From contig CAKTRT010000024.1 in assembly GCA_934597535.1 (NCBI GenBank), forward strand, positions 1 through 17,136: a stretch of DNA of 17,136 nt. The letters are read 5' to 3'. This stretch comes from an uncultured Oscillospiraceae bacterium (GTDB lineage: Bacteria > Bacillota > Clostridia > Oscillospirales > Oscillospiraceae). The notes beneath the pieces are model-generated. The model had not been told where the DNA came from and made no database searches. It saw nothing but the letters and a program-made list of their open reading frames with translations. Positions 7,234 to 15,377 of the stretch are shown here, piece by piece. Each line of letters begins with the position of its first letter. The stretch's first letter is position 1. Position numbers and translations under genes: made by a program.

Positions 7234-8322
7234 TCAATCCTCCTTTTCAGCGCCCTTGCGGCGCGCGGGGATAAGCTTTGCAAAGAATGCCTTTGCCTGC
7301 GGGTTGTTCGTCGCCAGCATTACGAGGATGAGCACGATGGCATAGACCAGCATACGCAGGTCGGCGAATTCGCGCAGCGCCTCGGGCAGGATCGTGAGCG
7401 CGGCGGCGGCGATCAGGCTGCCCCAGATGTTGCCAAGGCCGCCGAGCACCACAAACACCAGCACGAGGATCGAGGTGTTGAAGTTGAACTTGACCGCCTG
7501 CAGCGAGGAGTAGTTCAGGCCGTACAGCGCGCCTGCCGCGCCCGCCAGGGCAGCGGAGGTGACGAAGGCCATCAACTTGTACTTCGTCAGGTTCAGGCCG
7601 ACGGACTGCGCGGCGATGGGATTGTCGCGGATAGCCATGATGGCGCGCCCCGCGCGCGAACGGGTAAGGTTCAGCACGATCACCAGCGTGACCATCACCA
7701 GCACAAAGCCCGCGGCAAATGTGGCGATAGTCTTCGTGCCGGTCGCGCCCTGTGCGCCCTTGATGATGGCGTAGCCCGCCGCGTCCAGACCGAGGTCATC
7801 CACAGTCTTTTCACCTGTGGGATTGAAGATGATATGCAGCCCCGTGGAATCGTAGCCCGCGATCAGGCAGTTGATGAGATCCTTGATGATCTCGCCGAAG
7901 GCGAGCGTAACGATGGCGAGGTAGTCGCCCTGCAGGCGGAGCACCGGCGTGCCGACGAGCAGACCTGCGATAGCCGCGAGCAGCGCGCCGAGCACCATGG
8001 CGACCGCAAGGCGCACACCGTCGCTGGGAATGGCATTCTGCAGGCTCTGCGCCGCGATAATGCCGGAAAACGCGCCTACGCTCATAAAGCCCGCGTGGCC
8101 GAGACTCAGCTCGCCGAGGATGCCGACCGTCAGGTTCAGCGAGACCGCCATGGACATATAGCAGCAGATGGGCACGAGCAGACCGGTCGCCTTGCGGTTG
8201 AGCAGTCCGTTGCTTTGCAGCGCGAGCACGACGACAAACAGGAGGATCACACCGAGGTAGGTCGCAAAATCGACCTTCGTCGTCTTTTTCAGGCTGCGGA
8301 GTTTCGTTTGAAGCTTTGTCAT
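7234..8322 (-). CDS. livM: Branched-chain amino acid ABC transporter permease LivM
   Basis: This 362-aa membrane protein forms half of the LIV translocation pore. A short basic N-terminal tail precedes about eight to ten hydrophobic segments. Family landmarks are LSLGHAGFMSVGAF in the first half and the cytoplasmic coupling loop GRAIMAIRDNPIAA followed by VGLNLTKYKL, which docks the ATPases. The ATG at 8320-8322 lies 10 nt after the livH stop, with a GAGGTGG ribosome site overlapping that stop. The frame is open 24 codons further upstream, but that segment overlaps livH, is Cys- and Pro-rich and has no family resemblance, so it is left out. A basic C-terminal tail follows the last helix. Confidence 0.94.
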   Translation of the reverse strand: MTKLQTKLRSLKKTTKVDFATYLGVILLFVVVLALQSNGLLNRKATGLLVPICCYMSMAVSLNLTVGILGELSLGHAGFMSVGAFSGIIAAQSLQNAIPSDGVRLAVAMVLGALLAAIAGLLVGTPVLRLQGDYLAIVTLAFGEIIKDLINCLIAGYDSTGLHIIFNPTGEKTVDDLGLDAAGYAIIKGAQGATGTKTIATFAAGFVLVMVTLVIVLNLTRSRAGRAIMAIRDNPIAAQSVGLNLTKYKLMAFVTSAALAGAAGALYGLNYSSLQAVKFNFNTSILVLVFVVLGGLGNIWGSLIAAAALTILPEALREFADLRMLVYAIVLILVMLATNNPQAKAFFAKLIPARRKGAEKED

Positions 8323-8332
8323 GTCAGCCACC

Positions 8333-9211
8333 TCACACTTTCTCCGGCACATATTTGCCGAGCAGCCCTGCGGGCTTGACGAGCAGCACCACAATCAGCA
8401 CCGCGAACACGATGGCATTGGCAAGGTTTGTGGAGAGGTAGGCCTTGGCCATGGCCTCGATGATGCCGAGCAGCAGTCCGCCGAGGAATGCGCCGGGGAT
8501 GGAGCCGATGCCGCCAAACACGGCGGCGGTAAACGCCTTGATGCCAGGCATGGAGCCGGTCGTCGGCATAAGGGACGTATTGAACGAGCACAGCAGCACG
8601 CCCGCGATGGCCGCGAGCGCCGAGCCAATGGCAAACGTTGCGGAAATGGTGGCGTTGACATTGATGCCCATCAGCTGTGCCGCCGCCTTATCCTCCGAGC
8701 AGGCGCGCATGGCCTTGCCCAGCTTGCTCTTGTTGACGAAAATCGTCAGCGCGATCATAATGACGACGCACGCACAGATCGTCAGCAGCGAAACATAGGA
8801 GACGGTCAGCCTGCCGCCGAACAGCTGCGCGGAACCCTCCACCACCGGAGGATAGACACGCGCGGCGGCCTTCCAGATAAGAAGCGCGGAGTTCTGGAGA
8901 AAATAGCTCACGCCGATGGCAGTGATGAGCACCGCAAGGCTGGGGGCGGAGCGCAGAGGCTTATAGGCCAGCCGCTCGATGATGATGCCGAGCACCGTGC
9001 AGACGACGACGGCCATCAGAACGGCCACGATGTTGGGCAGACCCAGATAGAACATCGCGCAGAACGATACGTAGCCGCCGATCATGATGATGTCGCCGTG
9101 GGCGAAGTTCAGCATCTTGGCAATGCCGTAGACCATCGTATAGCCGAGCGCGATGATGGCGTACACGCTGCCGAGGCTGATGCCGCTGATGAGGTAGGAC
9201 AGGAATTCCAT
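8333..9211 (-). CDS. livH: Branched-chain amino acid ABC transporter permease LivH
   Basis: This 292-aa membrane protein is the partner of LivM in the pore. The N-terminus has the LivH pattern: GISLGSVYAIIALGYTMVYG, then LNFAHGDIIMIGGY. The coupling loop reads GKAMRACSEDKAAAQLMGIN. The C-terminus ends in a helix with KPAGLLGK, as usual for the family. The ATG at 9209-9211 has GAGGTG about 9 nt upstream. Sequence in the same frame upstream to 9295 is excluded, because it lies in the structured spacer and lacks a ribosome site. The gene follows livK across a 154-bp gap with two stem-loops. Confidence 0.94.
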   Translation of the reverse strand: MEFLSYLISGISLGSVYAIIALGYTMVYGIAKMLNFAHGDIIMIGGYVSFCAMFYLGLPNIVAVLMAVVVCTVLGIIIERLAYKPLRSAPSLAVLITAIGVSYFLQNSALLIWKAAARVYPPVVEGSAQLFGGRLTVSYVSLLTICACVVIMIALTIFVNKSKLGKAMRACSEDKAAAQLMGINVNATISATFAIGSALAAIAGVLLCSFNTSLMPTTGSMPGIKAFTAAVFGGIGSIPGAFLGGLLLGIIEAMAKAYLSTNLANAIVFAVLIVVLLVKPAGLLGKYVPEKV

Positions 9212-9262
9212 ATAGGTAGCACCTCTTTTTCGGTCGTTTTTTCTGTGGCAGAAGCAAGGGCA

Positions 9263-9335
9263 GCGGGAACGGGCACCTGCCCTCGGTTCCGCCATAGAAT
9301 AGGGCGGAAGCCGCCGGGGGCTTTTTGCGCCCCCG
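9263..9335 (-). promoter_or_regulatory. Two stem-loops in the livK-livH spacer
   Basis: The 154-bp gap holds two stem-loops. The first, 9315-9335, has 7-bp arms CGGGGGC/GCCCCCG around a seven-base loop. The second, 9263-9292, is longer and imperfect; GGGCA/TGCCC pairs at its tip and GCGG-AAC/GTTCCGC at its base. No U-run follows on the minus strand. As in the first ABC operon, they may shield the binding-protein message and lower permease expression. Confidence 0.55.
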
Positions 9336-9365
9336 ACAGCTTGCCTGAGAAGAGAGAAATGAGAT

Positions 9366-10556
9366 TTACTTCATGACGTACTCGCCATTTTCGATAACGG
9401 CGGCGAGAGGAGCCTTGGAGACTTCACCCTCGGCATTCCACGTCATGCCCTTGCCGGTCAAACCGTCAAACGTGAGAGAAGGCATCACATTGATGAGAGC
9501 CTCGCAGATGTCGGCGGCGCTCATATCGGCGGTGCAGCCGGCCTTTTCGAGAGCGGCCTTGACGATGTACACACCGTCGTAGGCGTCGGCGGCGAACTGG
9601 TTGGGCTCTTCACCGTACTTCTCGGTGTAGGCCTTGACAAATGCCTGCGTAGCGGCATCCTCGGAGTTGACGGAGAACGGGGTCAGGAGCATGACGCCCT
9701 CGGCGAGGGAAGCGTCAAAGCCGGGCATCGTCAGGATGCCGTCCATGCCGTCCACACCGAAGAAGGTGGGGGCGTAGTTCATGGCCTTGGCCTGGCTGAG
9801 GATAACAGAGGCGGGCTGATAGTAGATGGGGAGGAAGATGAGGTCAGCGCCATTGCTCTGCGCGGAGGCCAGCTGGACGGAGAAGTCGGAAGCGGTGTCA
9901 GTGGTGAAGGTGCCCTCGTAGACGACCTTGAACGCGCCCTTGGCATCGGCCTCGGTCTTGAAGGTGTTGCGGATGCCCTGAGAATAGGCGTCGTCGTTGC
10001 GGTAGATGATGGCGACCTTCGCGCCGGCCATGTTCTCGGCGATGTAGTCAGCTGCGCCGGTGCCCTGGTTGGGGTCGGTGAAGCAGACCTGGAAGACGTT
10101 ATCCTTGCCGGAGGTGATGTCGGGCGAGGAACCGGACGGGGTCAGCATGAACACGCGATCAGTGTTCGTCTGGGCGGAGACCGTGAGGGAAGCGCCGGTG
10201 GTCGTCGGCCCGACAAGGACCTGCATCCCGTCGTCCATCATGGTGTTGTAGGCGTTGAGCGCCTTCTCGCCGTCAGCCTCGTCGTCCTGCTTCAGGAAGT
10301 TGAACTTGATGGCGGAATCGCTGGCGTTGATCTCATCAACGGCCAGCTCGGCGCCCTGAACGACGGCAATGCCGTAGATCGCGGCGTCGCCGGTCAGCGG
10401 GCCGGAGGAGCCGATCGTAAAGGTCTGGGTCTCGGCGGCGGTGTCACCGGTGTTTGCAGCATCGCCGGTGTCGGTGCCGTCGCTCTTGCTGCCGCAGGCA
10501 GCCATGGTCAACACCATGACGGCGGCCATGAACATGCACATAAACTTCTTTTTCAT
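9366..10556 (-). CDS. livK: Branched-chain amino acid ABC transporter substrate-binding lipoprotein LivK-like
   Basis: This 396-aa lipoprotein binds leucine, isoleucine, valine or a related ligand outside the membrane. Its signal has MKKKF, a hydrophobic core and a lipobox ending MAAC at Cys21, followed by an Asp/Thr/Gly-rich linker. The mature protein has the periplasmic-binding-protein type 1 layout: IGSSGPLTGDAAIYG near the start, GPTTTGASL in the middle of the first lobe, and ADAYDGVYIVKAALEKAG near the C-terminus. The ATG at 10554-10556 has AAAGGAG about 8 nt upstream. A longer frame to 10640 runs through a terminator-like hairpin and is rejected. Ligand specificity within the family is uncertain. 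Confidence 0.94.
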   Translation of the reverse strand: MKKKFMCMFMAAVMVLTMAACGSKSDGTDTGDAANTGDTAAETQTFTIGSSGPLTGDAAIYGIAVVQGAELAVDEINASDSAIKFNFLKQDDEADGEKALNAYNTMMDDGMQVLVGPTTTGASLTVSAQTNTDRVFMLTPSGSSPDITSGKDNVFQVCFTDPNQGTGAADYIAENMAGAKVAIIYRNDDAYSQGIRNTFKTEADAKGAFKVVYEGTFTTDTASDFSVQLASAQSNGADLIFLPIYYQPASVILSQAKAMNYAPTFFGVDGMDGILTMPGFDASLAEGVMLLTPFSVNSEDAATQAFVKAYTEKYGEEPNQFAADAYDGVYIVKAALEKAGCTADMSAADICEALINVMPSLTFDGLTGKGMTWNAEGEVSKAPLAAVIENGEYVMK

Positions 10557-10603
10557 CGTTGTGTCTCCTTTGATAAAAAATTGATGACGGAAAGTATTTA
10601 TAC

Positions 10604-10635
10604 AAAAAAGCGATCCCGCCGCACGGCGGAACCGC
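10604..10635 (-). terminator. Terminator or attenuator between the small membrane gene and livK
   Basis: Bases 10610-10620 and 10625-10635 form an 11-bp stem with two wobble pairs and loop GCAC/GTGC. On the minus strand it is followed by TTTTTTG. It lies 35 bp after the small gene's stop and about 48 bp before the livK start. There is no clear promoter between it and livK, so partial read-through or attenuation is possible. Confidence 0.75.
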
Positions 10636-10669
10636 TTCACTGTATCGGGTCAAGAGACCTTATCAGCGC

Positions 10670-10939
10670 TTAGCGTTCCTGCTCCGCGTGCGGAAGCTCC
10701 TTCAGCAGCAGAATGGAAATCGCAATGGTAAGCAGAATGGAGATCGCCCATACCAGCACCGGCAGAGTAAAACCGGCCAGACGCAGGGTGCAAATAAGAA
10801 TGGACGCCATAATAGCGGCGCCCATCGTGATCATCATGCAGTTGCAGGAGGCCTGAGAGGCGCAGCAGGACGCAGCTTCAGCCGCGGCGGCGGAAGCGTT
10901 CATCGCACTATTCTGATTTGCATAAGCAAAACGGAACAT
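10670..10939 (-). CDS. Small Cys-rich two-helix membrane protein of unknown function
   Basis: I do not recognise this 89-aa protein. The N-terminal part (residues 1-24) is rich in Ala, Asn and Ser. A cluster of four cysteines, CCASQASCNC, occupies 25-34. Two hydrophobic helices follow, about 35-56 and 58-79, and then a short polar tail, KELPHAEQER. The cysteines would sit next to the first membrane helix. The ATG at 10937-10939 is preferred to one at 10957, because AAAGGA lies about 9 nt upstream of it. A consensus promoter precedes the gene and a terminator-like hairpin follows it. It is transcribed in the same direction as the liv genes and divergently from htpG. It could be a membrane redox or metal-binding protein; nothing proves this. 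Confidence 0.7.
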   Translation of the reverse strand: MFRFAYANQNSAMNASAAAAEAASCCASQASCNCMMITMGAAIMASILICTLRLAGFTLPVLVWAISILLTIAISILLLKELPHAEQER

Positions 10940-10981
10940 TGTATTACGTCCTTTCATGTTTCATTCATGTTTGATGGGGTA

Positions 10982-11010
10982 ATTGTAGCGCGCGGATATA
11001 TAAAAGTCAA
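10982..11010 (-). promoter_or_regulatory. Consensus sigma-A promoter upstream of the small membrane gene
   Basis: On the minus strand TTGACT (11005-11010) and TACAAT (10982-10987) are separated by 17 bp. Transcription would start near 10975, about 36 nt before the ATG at 10939. It is the only good promoter found upstream of the liv genes, so read-through may also serve them. Confidence 0.75.
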
Positions 11011-11124
11011 TCCTGCATATTTACCAAAGAAAAAGAGAGTAAAGAGCCGCACTTTCGCGCATTTGAACAATTTGACAAAAAGCAATGGCAAAAACAGGAC
11101 AAAATGGAGAGAAAAACAGCAAAG

Positions 11125-11151
11125 TTAGCACTCTTGCGCATCAAGTGCTAA
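11125..11151 (+). promoter_or_regulatory. CIRCE operator (HrcA binding site) upstream of htpG
   Basis: TTAGCACTC (11125-11133), a 9-base spacer and AAGTGCTAA (11143-11151) reproduce the CIRCE inverted repeat TTAGCACTC-N9-GAGTGCTAA with one mismatch. CIRCE is bound by the repressor HrcA, which is relieved when GroEL is titrated by unfolded protein. It lies 77 bp before the htpG start codon. Confidence 0.93.
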
Positions 11152-11187
11152 ATGTTTACGAAAAGGTCACAAATCGCCGCGCGTTTC

Positions 11188-11196
11188 TGCTATACT
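11188..11196 (+). promoter_or_regulatory. Extended -10 promoter of htpG
   Basis: TGCTATACT provides an extended -10 element, with transcription expected near 11203 and a leader of about 25 nt. No good -35 hexamer lies 17 bp upstream. The CIRCE repeat would then be centred about 65 bp upstream of the start, further than usual for HrcA repression. Confidence 0.5.
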
Positions 11197-11228
11197 CTAT
11201 TACAAATAACATCAGAGGAGATGCTTTT

Positions 11229-13118
11229 ATGGCAAAGAAACAATTCAAAGCAGAATCCAGGCGTCTGCTGGATCTGATGATCAACTCCATCTATACGCAT
11301 AAAGAGATCTTTCTGCGTGAGATCATTTCAAACGCCAGCGATGCCATCGACAAGCTGTGCTATGTCGCGTTGACCGACGATAAGGTCGGCCTTTCGCGCG
11401 GCGACTTTAAAATCGAGATCACCGCGGACAAGGATGCGCGCATACTGACGGTCTCCGATAACGGCATCGGCATGGATAAGGAGGAGTTGGAAAACAACCT
11501 TGGCGTGATCGCTTCGTCGGGTTCCTACAAGTTCCGTCAGGAGACGGAGAATAAGGACAAAAAGGACGCTGATATCGACATCATCGGGCAGTTCGGCGTG
11601 GGCTTTTATTCGGCGTTTATGGTCGCCGATGAGATCACTGTGATCACAAAGAAGTACGGATCCGATCAGGCGTACCGGTGGCAGTCCTCCGGCGCGGACG
11701 GCTACACGATCACCGAATGCGATAAGGAGAGCGTCGGCACGGACGTTATCATGCACATCAAGGAGGATACCGAGGACGAGAAGTACAGCGAATACCTTGA
11801 CGGCTACAGGCTTTATTCCCTTGTCAAAAAGTATTCCGACTACATCCGCTATCCCATCCGCATGATGACCCCCGTGCAGAAGGCCAAAGAGGGCGGCGAC
11901 CCCGAAAAGCCGGAATATGAGATGGTCGAGGAGATGACCACCGTCAACTCCATGATCCCGCTCTGGCAGCGCAAGCGCAGCGAGGTCACGGATGAGGAAT
12001 ACGCCAAGTTCTATTCCGAGCTTACGCGCGAGTTTGACAAGCCCCAGCGCGTCATCACCGTCTCGGCAGAGGGCAGCGTCACCTATAAGGCCCTGCTGTT
12101 TGTGCCCTCCAAGCGGCCCCTCAACTTCAATACCGAGGATTACCGGAAGGGGCTCCAGCTCTACTCCGCGGGCGTGATGATCATGGACAAGTGCGATGCG
12201 CTCCTGCCCGATTATCTGCGCTTTGTGCGCGGCGTTGTCGATTCGCCGGATCTCAGCCTCAATATCTCCCGCGAGCTTTTGCAGCACGACCGCCAGCTCA
12301 AGGTCATCGCGCAGAACCTGGAGAAGAAGATCCGCGCCGACCTTGAAAAGTTCCTCAAAGAGGACCGCGAGGGCTACGAAAAGTTCTACGCAAACTATGG
12401 TCGCCAGATCGGCTACGGCATCGTCAGCGAGGGTGGCGAGGCGCGTAAAGACGCGCTCAAGGATCTGCTGATGTTCTATTCCTCCACGCAGAAGAAGCTC
12501 ACCACTCTGCACGAGTACCTTGAGCGCATGAAGCCGGAGCAGAAGTGCATCTACTACGCCGCCGGCGAGAGCGCTGCGGCCATTGACCGGCTGCCGCAGA
12601 CCGAACTTTTGAAGGATAAGGACTACGAGGTCCTTTACCTCACCGGCGAGGCGGATGAGTTCGTCCTGCAGGCGCTCGCAAAGTACGAGGAAAAGCCGTT
12701 CCGCTCCATCGTGGACGGCGATCTTGAGCTGGATGGCGAGGAAGAAAAGCTTCTTGACGAGAAGGAAGACCTGATGAAGTTCGTCAAGGAAACGCTTGGC
12801 GACAGGATCAAGGAGGCTAAGGCTTCCCACCGTCTCAAAACGCACCCGGTCTGCCTGACGGCGGGCGAGGGCTTCAGCTTCGAGATGGAGAAATACTTCA
12901 GGAATTTTCAGATGCCTGAGCCGATCAAGGCCGATCGGATTCTTGAGCTGAACGTGAAGCATCCCGCTGTCATGGCGATGGAGACCGCGCTGCTGACCGA
13001 CCGCAGCAAGGCCGAGCTGTATGCGAAGATCCTCTACGATCAGGCGCTGCTGATCGCGGGTCTGCCGCTCGATGATCCGGGCGAGTATACCGATATGGTC
13101 GCACAGTTGATGAAATAA
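11229..13118 (+). CDS. htpG: Molecular chaperone HtpG (bacterial Hsp90)
   Basis: This 629-aa cytoplasmic ATP-dependent chaperone remodels client proteins as a dimer. The GHKL ATP site is complete: REIISNASDA with Glu31 and Asn35, DNGIGM at 77-82, and GQFGVGF at 120-126. The middle domain has the expected NISRELLQ segment with the Arg that contacts the gamma-phosphate, and the length is normal for the family. The ATG at 11229-11231 is preceded by AGAGGAG with an 8-nt spacer. The frame is open upstream to 11085 but would cross the CIRCE operator and the promoter, so the longer form is rejected. The CIRCE site indicates heat-shock control by HrcA. Confidence 0.97.
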   Translation: MAKKQFKAESRRLLDLMINSIYTHKEIFLREIISNASDAIDKLCYVALTDDKVGLSRGDFKIEITADKDARILTVSDNGIGMDKEELENNLGVIASSGSYKFRQETENKDKKDADIDIIGQFGVGFYSAFMVADEITVITKKYGSDQAYRWQSSGADGYTITECDKESVGTDVIMHIKEDTEDEKYSEYLDGYRLYSLVKKYSDYIRYPIRMMTPVQKAKEGGDPEKPEYEMVEEMTTVNSMIPLWQRKRSEVTDEEYAKFYSELTREFDKPQRVITVSAEGSVTYKALLFVPSKRPLNFNTEDYRKGLQLYSAGVMIMDKCDALLPDYLRFVRGVVDSPDLSLNISRELLQHDRQLKVIAQNLEKKIRADLEKFLKEDREGYEKFYANYGRQIGYGIVSEGGEARKDALKDLLMFYSSTQKKLTTLHEYLERMKPEQKCIYYAAGESAAAIDRLPQTELLKDKDYEVLYLTGEADEFVLQALAKYEEKPFRSIVDGDLELDGEEEKLLDEKEDLMKFVKETLGDRIKEAKASHRLKTHPVCLTAGEGFSFEMEKYFRNFQMPEPIKADRILELNVKHPAVMAMETALLTDRSKAELYAKILYDQALLIAGLPLDDPGEYTDMVAQLMK

Positions 13119-13131
13119 AGACGATGTGCGC

Positions 13132-13166
13132 AAGGGCGCGCGGAGCAGTGCTCCGCGCGCCCTTTT
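13132..13166 (+). terminator. Rho-independent terminator of htpG
   Basis: A perfect 13-bp GC-rich stem (13134-13146 with 13150-13162, loop AGT) is followed by TTTT. It lies 16 bp past the htpG stop. Confidence 0.9.
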
Positions 13167-13244
13167 CACATTTGACGCCTTTGCCGCTTATACTGGCATA
13201 CAGGCGCGACCCCGCCTGATAAACCGTAAAGGCGATGAAAACAT

Positions 13245-14003
13245 ATGCTCAGATCTCTCCAGTATGCGGCGGCGGGCACGGGCTTTCTCTTCCTTATGAC
13301 CACGCTCGGCGCCGCAACGGTGTTTTTTCTTGCCCGCGAGATGCACGCGCGGACACAGTGCGCGATGCTGGGCTTTGCCGCAGGCGTGATGACGGCGGCC
13401 AGTATCTGGAGCCTTCTGCTGCCGGCCATTGAACAGACGGCGGCGGAGGGGAGGCTGCCGCCCTTCCTTCCCGCCTCGGCGGGCATCCTGCTGGGAGCAG
13501 CCTTCCTTGCGGGGCTGGACGCTCTATGCCCGCTGCTGCGGCGAAAAAGGGAGAATGAGGCCGCGCGCGGCAATTTCCTGCTGATGACAGCCATCACGCT
13601 CCACAACATTCCCGAGGGCATGGCCGTGGGGCTTGCTTTTGCCCTTGCGGCGGATGGCGACGGGCTTGCCGGAGCTGCCGCGCTCGCGCTCGGCATCGGT
13701 GTGCAGAATTTTCCGGAGGGCGCGGCGGTCGCGCTGCCGCTGCGGCAAATGGGCCGCTCCCGGCCGCGGGCCTTTCTGGCGGGAATGCTCTCCGGCGCGG
13801 TCGAGCCGCTGTTCGGCGTGGCGGTGGTGCTGGTCGCGGCAGGGGCGCACGCGCTGATGCCATGGCTTTTGAGCTTTGCCGCCGGCGCGATGCTCTACGT
13901 TGTGGCGGAGGAGCTTCTGCCGCGCGCACACAGCCGCGCGGGCACCTGTGGCTTTATCGGCGGCTTTCTGCTGATGATGGTGCTCGACGTGGCGCTGGGA
14001 TAA
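13245..14003 (+). CDS. ZIP family metal transporter (GufA/ZupT-like)
   Basis: This 252-aa membrane protein is expected to import zinc or another divalent metal. It has seven to eight hydrophobic segments. The two metal-binding helices carry HNIPEG at 120-125 and QNFPEG at 154-159, the paired signature of GufA-type ZIP proteins. The loop before them is short and basic (RRKRENEAARGN) rather than His-rich. The ATG at 13245 is the first in frame after a stop at 13236; only a weak AAAGG lies about 12 nt upstream, so translation may be inefficient. An isolated TATACT at 13189-13194 may be its -10 element. The spore hydrolase gene follows after 41 nt, so the two may be co-transcribed. Confidence 0.9.
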   Translation: MLRSLQYAAAGTGFLFLMTTLGAATVFFLAREMHARTQCAMLGFAAGVMTAASIWSLLLPAIEQTAAEGRLPPFLPASAGILLGAAFLAGLDALCPLLRRKRENEAARGNFLLMTAITLHNIPEGMAVGLAFALAADGDGLAGAAALALGIGVQNFPEGAAVALPLRQMGRSRPRAFLAGMLSGAVEPLFGVAVVLVAAGAHALMPWLLSFAAGAMLYVVAEELLPRAHSRAGTCGFIGGFLLMMVLDVALG

Positions 14004-14044
14004 GCGGCGGGGCACGCGCATAGGATAGCGCGAGGTGATAGCTC

Positions 14045-15343
14045 ATGCTCATTCATGTTGTCAAACGCGGCGATACGGTCTCCTCCGTCGCCGCCATGCA
14101 CGGCGTCCTGCCGCAGCTGCTTGCCGCCGACAATGGTCTTGCCGCGGACGCTTCGCTTGCTGTCGGGCAGGCGCTCGTCGTGCGCGTTCCGCGCACGCTC
14201 CACACCATCCGCGCGGGCGATACGCTCTTTTCGCTCGCACGGCACTATGGACTGAGCGTCCGCACGCTCCTGCGCCGCAATTTTTATCTCCACGGCCGCG
14301 CCGCGCTTCGCGCGGGAGATCCGCTTGTCATTGACTATGCGGACGAAGCACCCCTTGCGCGTCTCGGCGTAAATGCCTACGCCTATCCCCACATCGACGC
14401 TGCGCTGCTCGATGCGACCCTGCCGTACCTGACGTACCTTACGCCCTTTACCTATGGCATTGCGCCCGCGGGAGGACTTGTGCCGCTTGCGGACGACGCG
14501 CTGCTTGCCGCCGCGTCGCGCTGCGGCGCGGCACCGCTGATGCATCTTTCAACGCTTACAGACGACGGCGGCTTTTCCAGCGACAATGCCGAAGCGCTTC
14601 TGCGCTCGGAACACGCGCAGAACACTCTCGCTGCGGTGCTTTCACGCACGATGGCGCAGAAGGATTACTATGGGCTGGACGTTGATTTTGAATATGTCCC
14701 GTCCGGGCTGCGCGAGGCCTATGCCGCCTTTGTCTGCCGCCTGCGGGAAACGCTGAATGCCGAAGGCTGCCCTGTCATCGCAGCCCTTGCCCCAAAGACG
14801 AGCGCGCAGCAGCGAGGCCTTCTGTATGAAGCGCACGATTACGCCCTGCTCGGCGCAGCGGCGAACGCCGTCTTCCTTATGACCTATGAATGGGGCTACA
14901 CCTACGGCGAACCGATGGCCATTGCGCCGCTGCTGCAGGTGCGCGCCGTGCTCAACTACGCGCTCAGCGAGCTGGCGCCGGAAAAAATCCTCCTCGGTCT
15001 TCCGCTCTATGCCTACGATTGGCCCCTGCCCTACGAAGCGGGCATTACCAAAGCAGTGACGCTCTCGTCCCAGCAGGCCGCAGCGCAGGCGGCGCGCCTC
15101 GGTGCAGAGATCAGCTACGATGAGACTGCCCGCTCGCCATACTACTATTACCGCGATCTTGCACGCCGCGAGCATGTGGTCTGGTTCGAGGATGCGCGCA
15201 GCCTTTCTGAAAAGCTCCGCCTTGCCGCAGGCGAGGGGCTGCAGGGCGTGGGATGCTGGCAGTTGGGCCGCGAACTGACGCAGTTCTGGCCGCTGCTCGA
15301 TGCTTTGATCGATATCGAAGTCATCGTGCGCGCCCGACAATGA
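14045..15343 (+). CDS. LysM-GH18 spore peptidoglycan hydrolase (YaaH/SleL family)
   Basis: This 432-aa enzyme has two N-terminal LysM repeats, about residues 2-48 and 51-97, each with the RxGDT pattern (RGDTVSS and RAGDTLFSLA). A glycoside hydrolase family 18 barrel follows from about 107 to the C-terminus. The catalytic motif is LDVDFE at 211-216, with Glu216 the predicted acid. MTYEWGY near 279-285 is the usual GH18 substrate-site segment. Enzymes of this type are N-acetylglucosaminidases that degrade spore cortex during germination. Absence of a signal peptide fits deposition from the mother cell. The ATG has GAGGTG 7 nt upstream. It ends at a shared terminator. Confidence 0.92.
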   Translation: MLIHVVKRGDTVSSVAAMHGVLPQLLAADNGLAADASLAVGQALVVRVPRTLHTIRAGDTLFSLARHYGLSVRTLLRRNFYLHGRAALRAGDPLVIDYADEAPLARLGVNAYAYPHIDAALLDATLPYLTYLTPFTYGIAPAGGLVPLADDALLAAASRCGAAPLMHLSTLTDDGGFSSDNAEALLRSEHAQNTLAAVLSRTMAQKDYYGLDVDFEYVPSGLREAYAAFVCRLRETLNAEGCPVIAALAPKTSAQQRGLLYEAHDYALLGAAANAVFLMTYEWGYTYGEPMAIAPLLQVRAVLNYALSELAPEKILLGLPLYAYDWPLPYEAGITKAVTLSSQQAAAQAARLGAEISYDETARSPYYYYRDLARREHVVWFEDARSLSEKLRLAAGEGLQGVGCWQLGRELTQFWPLLDALIDIEVIVRARQ

Positions 15344-15371
15344 AAAAAGCCGCCCCGCGGGCGGCCTTTTT
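15343..15371. terminator. Bidirectional terminator between the YaaH-like gene and ychF
   Basis: A 7-bp stem GCCGCCC/GGGCGGC (15349-15355 with 15359-15365) has an A-run on the left and a T-run on the right, so both strands show stem plus U-tract. It serves two convergent genes whose stops lie on either side. Confidence 0.88.
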
Positions 15372-15377
15372 CGTTTA

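Noticed and set aside
7216..9376. Long plus-strand frames antisense to livM and livH
   Set aside because: Their translations are His-, Arg- and Asp-rich low-complexity shadows of membrane-protein genes, with no motifs and no upstream signals.
11072..11100. TTGACA upstream of CIRCE as the htpG promoter
   Set aside because: No -10-like hexamer lies 16-19 bp downstream, so it is probably chance in an A-rich stretch.
11085..11228. N-terminal extension of htpG
   Set aside because: The extra 48 codons cross the CIRCE operator and the -10 element; the ATG at 11229 has a good ribosome site and the normal family N-terminus.
11328..13169. Open frame of 613 codons antisense to htpG
   Set aside because: It mirrors htpG almost entirely, has no ribosome site or recognisable domain, and is explained by GC-rich codon use in the sense gene.
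13172..13194. TTGACG and TATACT upstream of the ZIP gene as a promoter pair
   Set aside because: The spacer is only 11 bp, too short for a sigma-A promoter; the TATACT alone may still be a -10 element.
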